Source of the DNA: Flavobacteriaceae bacterium | GTDB lineage: Bacteria; Bacteroidota; Bacteroidia; Flavobacteriales; Flavobacteriaceae | Reading direction: 5' to 3' | Assembly (NCBI GenBank): GCA_002700405.1 | Contig: PACY01000001.1 | Span: 1 to 10,344 of the forward strand | Length of the DNA: 10,344 nucleotides | In this document: positions 6,559 to 10,344 of the stretch, in pieces | Position numbering within the stretch: position 1 is the first letter of the stretch | Layout of the letters: each line of letters starts with the position of its first letter | Notes under the pieces: model-generated | What the model was told of the DNA's origin: nothing | What the model saw: only the letters and a program-made list of their open reading frames with translations | The model's database searches: none | Made by a program: the position numbers and the translations under genes

Positions 6559-7236
6559 CTACTTAGTTAATATATCAAACTGTTCATCAGTATAAGACTG
6601 ACTCTTTAACGTCACAGCTATACGTTTCATAGTCTCAGCGTGAGCCATCGCATCACCCAATATCTTTGAACGATACTCAGCAGTAATATCATGCTGTTCA
6701 GTACGCCTAGCTTTAAACAAAGCAGTACCCATCATCAACATGTTAGAACAGAACACACGAGTCGTGAAATCATACACACCTGTCGACCACGTACCATCAA
6801 ACGATGCAGTCCACGCAATCTCAGGTTTAATCACATCACCACCACCCAAATCAATAGGCTCACCTATACTCTGGGTCATGAACAATCTCCTACCACCATC
6901 AAGCACAGCACATCCTGTTGTACTCTCAGGTAAGAAAGACTCCATCATGTCAGCTACAAATGTATAGCTTGTGTTCTCACTATAACCCGGACCATGAATA
7001 CCAATAGGTTCATCGTTGTCCTTACGAATAACCCACTTGAACAGCGGGTCAGGTTCATCTTGATGATGCCTTGTCGTTGGTGCCTCCGGTACTACAAACC
7101 CTTTCTCAAAGGTGTAGTATCCAGCCTTGTTATACCAAACTTCAAAGTCACCATCATGCTCAGTTAAATATTCATGAGCAGATTTCTTACTGCCAGACTT
7201 AATCATCTGGTCACGGAAATTACTTTCCATCCTCAT
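6559..7236 (-). CDS. DUF932 family protein, N-terminal part ending at an in-frame amber codon
   Basis: A 225-residue protein from ATG at 7236, chosen because AAAGGAA lies upstream; GTG at 7263 has no ribosome site. Landmarks of the DUF932 (phage/plasmid-like) family are visible: VIRKDNDEPIGIHGPGYS at 69-86 followed by YTFVADMMESF, GGRRLFM at 114-120, and RVFCSNMLMMG at 160-170 leading to the helix AEYRSKILGDAMAHAETMKR. DUF932 genes are frequent in actinophages and plasmids, usually near SSB and recombination genes, without a proven biochemical function. A full family member is ~300-350 residues; here translation ends after ILTK at TAG 6559-6561, and the missing C-terminal third follows in the same frame down to 6262. 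With read-through the protein would be 324 residues, the normal size. Confidence 0.8.
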   Translation of the reverse strand: MRMESNFRDQMIKSGSKKSAHEYLTEHDGDFEVWYNKAGYYTFEKGFVVPEAPTTRHHQDEPDPLFKWVIRKDNDEPIGIHGPGYSENTSYTFVADMMESFLPESTTGCAVLDGGRRLFMTQSIGEPIDLGGGDVIKPEIAWTASFDGTWSTGVYDFTTRVFCSNMLMMGTALFKARRTEQHDITAEYRSKILGDAMAHAETMKRIAVTLKSQSYTDEQFDILTK

Positions 7237-7510
7237 AGTTTCTATTCCTTTTAAGTTGTGCACGAGCTTCAGCTACGCGCTGTTTATTTTCTTCAGTAGA
7301 CAACACATCAATATTTTCTACTGGTGTCCAGTCTACCATACGTTGAGACTCATGAGGCATTGCATTCATGATGTCTCGCAGTTCTCTAATGAAAGCTAAC
7401 ACTCTGGCATGATCCAACTTATTAGCTAACGGTTTACGTTTTATATTAGAAGCAAACACATTAGTAGCCTTACCTAATGCGGCTAGCTTTTTGTTTCCTT
7501 TCACTGACAT
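7220..7510 (-). CDS. Small basic hypothetical protein
   Basis: A 96-residue protein, not recognised. The N-terminal ~30 residues are Lys-rich (SVKGNKKLAALGKATN, then NIKRKPLANKL), the middle is a predicted helix (HARVLAFIRELRDIMNAM), and the C-terminus is a charged helix (STEENKQRVAEARAQLKRNRN). The overall positive charge would suit nucleic-acid binding, but no motif supports that directly. ATG at 7510 is backed by AAGGAG at 6-nt spacing, so the 41-bp overlap with the end of whiB is real. The stop lies 17 bp inside the DUF932 gene start, so it is part of a translationally linked whiB-DUF932 set. Confidence 0.75.
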   Translation of the reverse strand: MSVKGNKKLAALGKATNVFASNIKRKPLANKLDHARVLAFIRELRDIMNAMPHESQRMVDWTPVENIDVLSTEENKQRVAEARAQLKRNRNYEDGK

Positions 7511-7778
7511 GTCTGCTCCTTGCTATCTCGACAACACACATGTCGAAGCTGTCTTTTAAATCTTTATTTTTAAAGAACCAAATCTCTTCACGCTTACCAG
7601 CAGTCAACCCACCACGTATAAACATTGGATGGTCACTGATCCTGTCATCTTTTTTCAACGCCATCCATAAGCATTCAAATTGAACAGGGCATTGCCAACA
7701 CAATTCTTTCTTAATGGTTTCAACTTTCAACCCTTTACATAGGGCATGATGTAACCAATCTTCTAGTTGTAATTTCAT
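7470..7778 (-). CDS. whiB-like: WhiB-like transcriptional regulator
   Basis: A 102-residue protein. The four cluster cysteines are C14, C27, C30 and C36, i.e. C-x12-C-x2-C-x5-C, within ALCKG and LCWQCPVQFECLWMAL. They are followed by the family's Gly-Gly turn, here FIRGGLTAGKREE (53-65) in place of the usual G-[VI]-W-G-G, and a basic C-terminal tail for DNA or sigma-factor contact. WhiB-like proteins bind a 4Fe-4S cluster and partner with the principal sigma factor; they are nearly exclusive to Actinobacteria and their phages. The mycobacteriophage TM4 version is known to interfere with host WhiB2 and cause septation defects and superinfection exclusion. The first Cys spacing is short and the Trp of the turn is missing, so this is a divergent member. 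ATG at 7778 follows GAAGGG, about 20 nt past a long stem-loop. Confidence 0.88.
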   Translation of the reverse strand: MKLQLEDWLHHALCKGLKVETIKKELCWQCPVQFECLWMALKKDDRISDHPMFIRGGLTAGKREEIWFFKNKDLKDSFDMCVVEIARSRHVSERKQKASRIR

Positions 7779-7798
7779 TATCCCTTCTTAATGTTAAT

Positions 7799-7864
7799 GG
7801 TAGTGGCAGAGAGACTAAAACAAGACATGAATGAAGTGCCTCTTAAATACTCTCTACCACCACC
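7799..7864 (-). repeat. 15-bp imperfect inverted repeat upstream of whiB (leader stem-loop candidate)
   Basis: On the - strand GGTGGTGGTAGAGAG (7864-7850) pairs with CTCTCTGCCACTACC (7813-7799) across a 36-nt loop. The two positions that are not Watson-Crick are G-T and T-G, so in - strand RNA all 15 pairs form, two as wobbles; in + strand RNA they would be C-A mismatches. The stem ends about 20 nt before the whiB start, and its first arm overlaps the last codons of the preceding small frame. A leader structure controlling whiB is possible; no T tract follows, so simple termination is less likely. Confidence 0.45.
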
Positions 7865-8004
7865 AAATATGATAGCGGCAAGGCTACGTGTGTTAGTCCT
7901 TTTGCTAAGCGCTTAGCTTTTCTACGCGCCTTGTCACTATCTATTGATACAAGATTCAACAAGTGTTTAACGTCTAACCCTGCATGTCCTCCATGTATCA
8001 ACAC
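7843..8004 (-). CDS. Small hypothetical protein, probably the 3' part of a frameshifted gene
   Basis: This frame gives 53 residues from GTG at 8004, or 52 from TTG at 8001: LIHGGHAGLDVKHLLNLVSI, then the basic helix SDKARRKAKRLAKG, and a hydrophobic end ALPLSYLVVVESI that could be a short membrane-associated helix. The composition looks coding, but neither start has a properly spaced ribosome site. In the neighbouring frame, ATG at 8048 reads MRYGGDPTLTDRVVGC and stops at TGA 7998-8000, exactly where this frame begins. One extra G in the GGG at 8004-8006 (- strand) would join them into a single 69-residue protein. Alternatives are TTGA-coupled tiny genes or a decayed gene. It fills part of the 420-bp gap between SSB and WhiB. 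Function unknown. Confidence 0.45.
   Translation of the reverse strand: MLIHGGHAGLDVKHLLNLVSIDSDKARRKAKRLAKGLTHVALPLSYLVVVESI
7904..7917. repeat. 14-bp perfect palindrome
   Basis: GCTAAGCGCTTAGC is a perfect palindrome with no central gap, flanked by TTTT on both sides of the + strand. It lies within the basic-helix codons of the small frame at 7843-8004. As a dimer-binding operator it would be well placed upstream of whiB; it may equally be a chance product of the KRLA codons. Confidence 0.3.
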
Positions 8005-8105
8005 CCTACTACTCGGTCTGTGAGAGTGGGATCACCACCGTACCTCATCAGCGTACACCGCCACAGTCATCCATTACTCCTGCTTTAGTAGAATATGTAC
8101 GATCA

Positions 8106-8193
8106 TATATAGGAGAGCTATGACAGGGAAAACCGGGGAACATCAACAACCCCAAACCTGTGCGCTCCTCACGGTTACGCACTCTCCTATATA
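8106..8193 (-). ncRNA. Candidate structured RNA element between ssb and whiB
   Basis: TATATAGGAGAG (8193-8182, - strand) and CTCTCCTATATA (8117-8106) form a perfect 12-bp closing stem around 64 nt. Inside are two further helices. One is GTGCG/CGCAC (8182-8178 with 8164-8160), whose loop contains CC-GTGA-GG, a GNRA-type tetraloop. The other is ACAGG/CCTGT (8161-8157 with 8127-8123), capped by TTGGGG/CCCCGG (8155-8150 with 8138-8133), where the two non-Watson-Crick pairs are G-U in the - strand RNA. Two bases are shared between neighbouring helices, so alternatives exist. The element starts 6 nt after the SSB stop. I do not recognise a riboswitch, tRNA or ribozyme class; it could be a leader, processing site, small RNA or replication-origin structure. 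Confidence 0.45.
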
Positions 8194-8198
8194 AACTT

Positions 8199-8609
8199 TT
8201 AAAACTTTTCTTCAGGTGTAGAGTATGACTTACCTCCACCACTTTCAGATCTTTCATTCTTAGTTACTGTAGTAACAGCCCACCTTACAGTGTGCCCGAT
8301 CTCTTCCACATTTATTTGTGGATAAACCTTTTTACTTCCGTCTGGATCATCAACACGCTTAATGTTAAGACTGCCAACAACCATGACACGATCGCCACTA
8401 GACATAGACTCAACCACATTCTCACCCATCTTGCCGTAGATAGAAAGATCAAAGAACTGTGTGCTCTCTTGCTTTTTACCTTGCGGATCTGTCCATGATT
8501 TATTAATCGCCATGCCGGTGTTGGTGACAGAGTTCTCATCTTCAAAGTATCTGATCTCCGGATCGCGTGTTAGGTTACCCCAACATACCATTTGATTTGC
8601 TTGACTCAC
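8199..8609 (-). CDS. ssb: Single-stranded DNA-binding protein
   Basis: A 136-residue protein with an OB-fold of the bacterial/phage SSB type: VCWGNLTRDPEIRYF at ~8-22, INKSWTDPQG, then STQFFDLSIYGKMGENVVESMSSGDRVMVVGSL (49-81), and VYPQINVEEIGHTVRWA closing the fold near residue 111. It would coat single-stranded DNA during replication and recombination. The C-terminal tail is only ~25 residues and ends TPEEKF: the terminal Phe is kept, but the usual acidic DDDIPF peptide that recruits partner proteins is reduced to two Glu and a Lys, so partner binding may differ from host SSB. The start is GTG at 8609, supported by GAGGAGGT 9 nt upstream. It is followed by the structured element at 8106-8193. 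Confidence 0.92.
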   Translation of the reverse strand: MSQANQMVCWGNLTRDPEIRYFEDENSVTNTGMAINKSWTDPQGKKQESTQFFDLSIYGKMGENVVESMSSGDRVMVVGSLNIKRVDDPDGSKKVYPQINVEEIGHTVRWAVTTVTKNERSESGGGKSYSTPEEKF

Positions 8610-8638
8610 TGTTAATTACCTCCTCGTAATTGTTTATA

Positions 8639-8884
8639 TTAAAATGGTTCGGTTGAACGCCTCTCAATTTCAGCTTCAACCCAACGCTCTACAAGATTAT
8701 AAGAAAGAACCAACTTACTACTTGCTTCTTTACTTGCTTCTTCTAGAGTTCCTGAATGCACACCATTGTGCAAGACTGTTGTTGCTTGCTTGTGTATATC
8801 ATCAAGCATCGCTATTAATGTAGTACATTTCATCTCTTCTATTGGAATAGGTAGAGTATTACTCAGCATCGGTGCTCCGCTCAT
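8639..8884 (-). CDS. Hypothetical protein
   Basis: An 81-residue protein, not recognised. After a Pro-containing N-terminus (LSNTLPIPIEEM) it is mainly helical: MKCTTLIAMLDDIHKQATTVLHN, then EEASKEASSKLVLSYNLVERWVEAEIERRS, suggesting a helical hairpin or dimer. ATG at 8884 has GAGGAG about 10 nt upstream; ATG at 8869 (GGAG at 5 nt) is almost as good, which would shorten it by five residues. It overlaps the preceding gene by 26 bp and directly precedes ssb, with the strong ssb ribosome site in the 29-bp space between them. Confidence 0.7.
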   Translation of the reverse strand: MSGAPMLSNTLPIPIEEMKCTTLIAMLDDIHKQATTVLHNGVHSGTLEEASKEASSKLVLSYNLVERWVEAEIERRSTEPF

Positions 8885-9164
8885 CAGCTAACTGCTCCTC
8901 ATGTAAGTCATTATTATGTTGTTCCATAACAAGCTTAACATTTTTAACCACTGTGTCTACCATAGTTACAGGAAATTTAACACAAGCATCCCCTATATAT
9001 AGTAAGAAAGTATCAGGTTCATCAGTCACATATGATTTACTTATGAATGCATAGGTATAATTACTATCAACTTCACACTCTATTACAGTTGCATTGTCAA
9101 TGTGATGGTACTCTGATACGTTTCCATACTCAGTCTTTCTATCAGTTCTGAAACTTAAATTCAT
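8859..9164 (-). CDS. Hypothetical protein
   Basis: A 101-residue protein, not recognised. The first ~70 residues look beta-rich with alternating polar and hydrophobic residues (NATVIECEVDSNYTYAFISKSY, DTFLLYIGDACVKFPV), followed by a helix (TMVDTVVKNVKLVMEQHNNDLHEEQLADE). The composition is acidic overall. ATG at 9164 is preceded by GGAGGAG at good spacing and overlaps the TGA of the upstream gene (ATGA). No catalytic or metal motif is visible. Confidence 0.75.
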   Translation of the reverse strand: MNLSFRTDRKTEYGNVSEYHHIDNATVIECEVDSNYTYAFISKSYVTDEPDTFLLYIGDACVKFPVTMVDTVVKNVKLVMEQHNNDLHEEQLADERSTDAE

Positions 9165-9448
9165 AACAACTCCTCCATTTGTTCGGTTAACATAATGTCA
9201 TACTGTACTTGTAACACATCAATGATATCTTGATTAACACGACTTTCAATAGGCCAGTTAATCATAGGGGTTAACCCTGCACCACCAGTATGATACTCTT
9301 CAAATGCTTCATCAGTACCACAAGGATTGCAAACATATACATGTTCATCATCTATCCCTCTAGTACATCTACTTAATGAGTTCATTACTTGAGGTGTACG
9401 CAACGGTACTCTCTTACACCTTGGACATAATCTTGGTACGTGTCTCAT
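9161..9448 (-). CDS. Zinc-ribbon protein (CPRC...CNPC)
   Basis: A 95-residue protein read from ATG at 9448, which has AAGGAG 5-6 nt upstream and forms an ATGA overlap with the preceding small gene; the frame is open to 9490 but the longer form would lose both features. It carries C8-x2-C11 (CPRCK) and C40-x2-C43 (CNPCG), with NSLSRCTRG between the knuckles and GTDEAFEEY after the second. I recall this pattern from many small actinophage proteins of unknown function. The C-terminal half (DIIDVLQVQYDIMLTEQMEELL) is an acidic helix. A four-Cys zinc site is a safe reading; binding to nucleic acid or to a polymerase or sigma factor is speculative. Confidence 0.8.
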   Translation of the reverse strand: MRHVPRLCPRCKRVPLRTPQVMNSLSRCTRGIDDEHVYVCNPCGTDEAFEEYHTGGAGLTPMINWPIESRVNQDIIDVLQVQYDIMLTEQMEELL

Positions 9449-9609
9449 ATTTTCTCCTTTACTTTCCATACATATGGTTGATGAGTCCATCTATATGAAC
9501 TCTTATTATTATTTTTATTGCATGAAATCACACCGTCTTCACGGCTACGCCATAAATCATTAAGCGTATCTAAATCTATTATCTGATTGCAGTATCTACA
9601 CACTCTCAT
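9445..9609 (-). CDS. Very small Cys-containing protein
   Basis: A 54-residue protein from ATG at 9609: MRVCRYCNQIIDLDTLNDLW, then a basic Asn/Lys-rich middle and WTHQPYVWKVKEKI at the end. C4-x2-C7 is a zinc-knuckle half-site and C30 is a possible third ligand, with H43 a candidate fourth. Support for a real gene comes from its ends: its ATG overlaps the upstream TGA as ATGA, its own TGA overlaps the next ATG the same way, GGAG lies 9 nt before the start, and its last codons carry the next gene's ribosome site (AAGGAG). Function unknown. Confidence 0.65.
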   Translation of the reverse strand: MRVCRYCNQIIDLDTLNDLWRSREDGVISCNKNNNKSSYRWTHQPYVWKVKEKI

Positions 9610-9773
9610 ATCTTCATCTCCATATACTCATGCCGTTCTCTTGCCGGTACTTTATGAACACACTGTTGACATATATTATTAGGATTAAAACGACTCAACA
9701 CAGTACTGCAATCAACACTGTACTTAGTACCCTTACATATCCTGTCTGTTTCTAAGTTAATTATCTTGGCCAT
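9606..9773 (-). CDS. Very small four-Cys protein
   Basis: A 55-residue protein from ATG at 9773, starting MAKIINLETDRICKGTKYSV. C13, C22, C35 and C38 (NICQQCVHK) could form one zinc site with a CxxC second half, and the C-terminus is charged (KVPARERHEYMEM). AAGGGG upstream of the ATG and the 13-bp overlap with the preceding gene's end support expression, and its TGA overlaps the next start as ATGA. With the two downstream genes it makes a run of three tiny Cys-rich proteins. Function unknown. Confidence 0.65.
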   Translation of the reverse strand: MAKIINLETDRICKGTKYSVDCSTVLSRFNPNNICQQCVHKVPARERHEYMEMKI

Positions 9774-10030
9774 TCTTCCCCTTCACATTCAATACTTTCT
9801 ATATCTTCTGTTAACACTGACCATTCTTTAGGTATGACTTGTTTAATGTGACGATACTCAGGTATGGCAAGAGTACCAGCTTCATACATTTTCTCGTATT
9901 GATAGTCATTTAAATCCATGAACACTTCCCAGCCATCACGCATGTCATGTATAGAAATGTTATCTTCAAATGTTTGGTCAACTTTATATTCTAATGTTAT
10001 TAGTATTGTTGCTGTTGCTACTCTACTCAT
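9761..10030 (-). CDS. Hypothetical protein
   Basis: An 89-residue acidic protein, not recognised. The N-terminal TATILITLEYKVDQTF (6-21) is beta-like, followed by a mixed region with several aromatic residues (DGWEVFMDLNDYQYEKMYEAG) and an acidic end (EDIESIECEGEEWPR). ATG at 10030 forms an ATGA overlap with the upstream gene and has GAGGGG close before it, so the pair is translationally coupled. No domain or motif suggests a function. Confidence 0.75.
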   Translation of the reverse strand: MSRVATATILITLEYKVDQTFEDNISIHDMRDGWEVFMDLNDYQYEKMYEAGTLAIPEYRHIKQVIPKEWSVLTEDIESIECEGEEWPR

Positions 10031-10299
10031 TGCTTCCCCTCGTAATAGTCAGTCAGATTAAATCTGTATTCAGCAGCGTCGCCATTCCAATCTGCTACAG
10101 TTGGATTGTCTTCACCCCAACGCATGATCTTGTCATGCAACAACTCAACACAATCAGCCCAGTAAGAAAACTCTCTGCTTATTACTGTTGAGGGTACATT
10201 TTCCACCCCTCTTGCATCAGGTCCATAAGTCTCAAACTTAAACTTGTAGCACTGATCTTCTTCGTTGTGAATAATTTCTATTCCAGTAATCCAACCCAT
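10027..10299 (-). CDS. Hypothetical protein
   Basis: A 90-residue protein, not recognised. The N-terminal half is beta-like (WITGIEIIHNEEDQCYKFKF), the middle has FSYWADCVELLHDKIMRWGE, a likely helix, and the end is polar (NGDAAEYRFNLTDYYEGK). It is moderately acidic and contains several Trp residues. ATG at 10299 is supported by GGGAGG 7 nt upstream, so the start is reliable. It is the first complete gene of the - strand operon in the window. Confidence 0.78.
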   Translation of the reverse strand: MGWITGIEIIHNEEDQCYKFKFETYGPDARGVENVPSTVISREFSYWADCVELLHDKIMRWGEDNPTVADWNGDAAEYRFNLTDYYEGKQ

Positions 10300-10320
10300 T
10301 TAGAACCTCCCAGTCCATAT

Positions 10321-10344
10321 TCATTTCTCAAATGCGTTCGCATC
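10321..10344 (-). CDS. Possible 3' end of a further - strand gene
   Basis: One frame reads DANAFEK and then TGA at 10321-10323, leaving 21 bp to the next gene's start with its ribosome site in between, which fits the packing of this operon. Another frame stops after CERI, and the third stays open into the next gene, so the assignment is a guess from spacing. Confidence 0.3.
   Translation of the reverse strand, partial: DANAFEK

Noticed and set aside
3079..6561. Amber codon reassignment throughout the genome
   Set aside because: TAG also ends the genes at 3079 and 5997, where reading through adds only a few residues in frames occupied by downstream genes; no other gene in the window contains an internal TAG.
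7236..7263. GTG start at 7263 for the DUF932 gene
   Set aside because: No ribosome site before it, whereas ATG 7236 has AAAGGAA at suitable distance.
8030..8060. Hammerhead ribozyme core (CTGATGAG on the - strand)
   Set aside because: No GAAA strand, no suitable stem II and no cleavage triplet in the expected positions.
8032..8070. 12-residue frame MTVAVYADEVRW with an excellent ribosome site (GCAGGAG)
   Set aside because: Too short to call as a gene; it ends at TGA and is in the same frame as the 7843-8004 reading frame, so it may be a leader peptide or remnant, but nothing more can be said.
8106..8193. tRNA gene suggested by a 7-bp-plus acceptor-like stem and size near 76 nt
   Set aside because: On neither strand does a 5-bp T arm with TTC loop precede the 3' stem strand, and no anticodon arm fits; only a D-arm-like hairpin is present.
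8048..8257. 69-codon - strand reading frame running from ssb into the gap
   Set aside because: Overlaps the ssb 3' end in another frame and crosses the paired RNA element; only its last codons have any link to the small frames downstream.
1..10344. CRISPR arrays, insertion sequences, att sites, integrase genes
   Set aside because: No regularly spaced repeats, transposase or integrase motifs, or terminal inverted repeats were found on reading both strands.

Overview
The window looks like part of a tailed-phage (Caudoviricetes) genome, or a prophage or uncultivated viral contig, and the likely host is an actinobacterium. The best host evidence is a WhiB-like Fe-S protein (7470-7778), a family essentially confined to Actinobacteria and their phages. 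A phiC31 Gp3-like 'recombination directionality factor-like' protein (4070-4915) and an Rpf/lysozyme-like lipoprotein (3700-4080) agree with it. The DNA is AT-rich (roughly 40% GC by eye), unusual for phages of cultured high-GC actinobacteria. Together with a tail-fibre C-terminal module that I associate with aquatic phages, this suggests a low-GC planktonic actinobacterial host; that last step is inference.

Layout. Positions 1-2972 (+ strand) are the end of a late operon: the C-terminal part of a tail fibre, an M15 peptidase endolysin with a peptidoglycan-binding domain, a small HTH-like protein starting at TTG, and a calcineurin-like metallophosphoesterase. Neighbouring genes overlap. From 10344 down to 2955 everything reads on the - strand as one tightly packed early/accessory operon that collides tail-to-tail with the late operon, the two last genes overlapping by 18 bp. 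Read in its own direction (right to left) it holds: two unknown small proteins; three consecutive Cys-rich small proteins linked by ATGA overlaps; two unknown proteins; a single-stranded DNA-binding protein; a 420-bp gene-poor gap; WhiB; a small basic protein; a DUF932 gene split by an in-frame amber codon; an unknown; a Cas4/RecB-like PD-(D/E)XK nuclease; an unknown; the Gp3-like protein; the lysozyme-like lipoprotein; an HNH endonuclease; a small acidic protein; and a zinc ribbon.

How the genes may work together: SSB, Cas4-like nuclease, HNH nuclease, Gp3-like protein and possibly the metallophosphoesterase form a DNA replication/recombination set. WhiB is a likely regulator of host transcription. 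The M15 peptidase serves lysis, while the lysozyme-like lipoprotein, on the opposite strand among early genes, may act at the cell envelope, perhaps in exclusion or entry rather than lysis.

Most worth a second look: (1) the TAG at 6559-6561 that splits an otherwise continuous DUF932 reading frame; (2) the SSB-WhiB gap, which encodes on the - strand a branched RNA fold closed by a perfect 12-bp stem, a probable one-base frameshift in a small gene, and a second long stem just before whiB whose only two departures from perfect pairing become G-U wobbles in the - strand RNA; (3) the run of tiny Cys-rich proteins, two of them under 60 residues.
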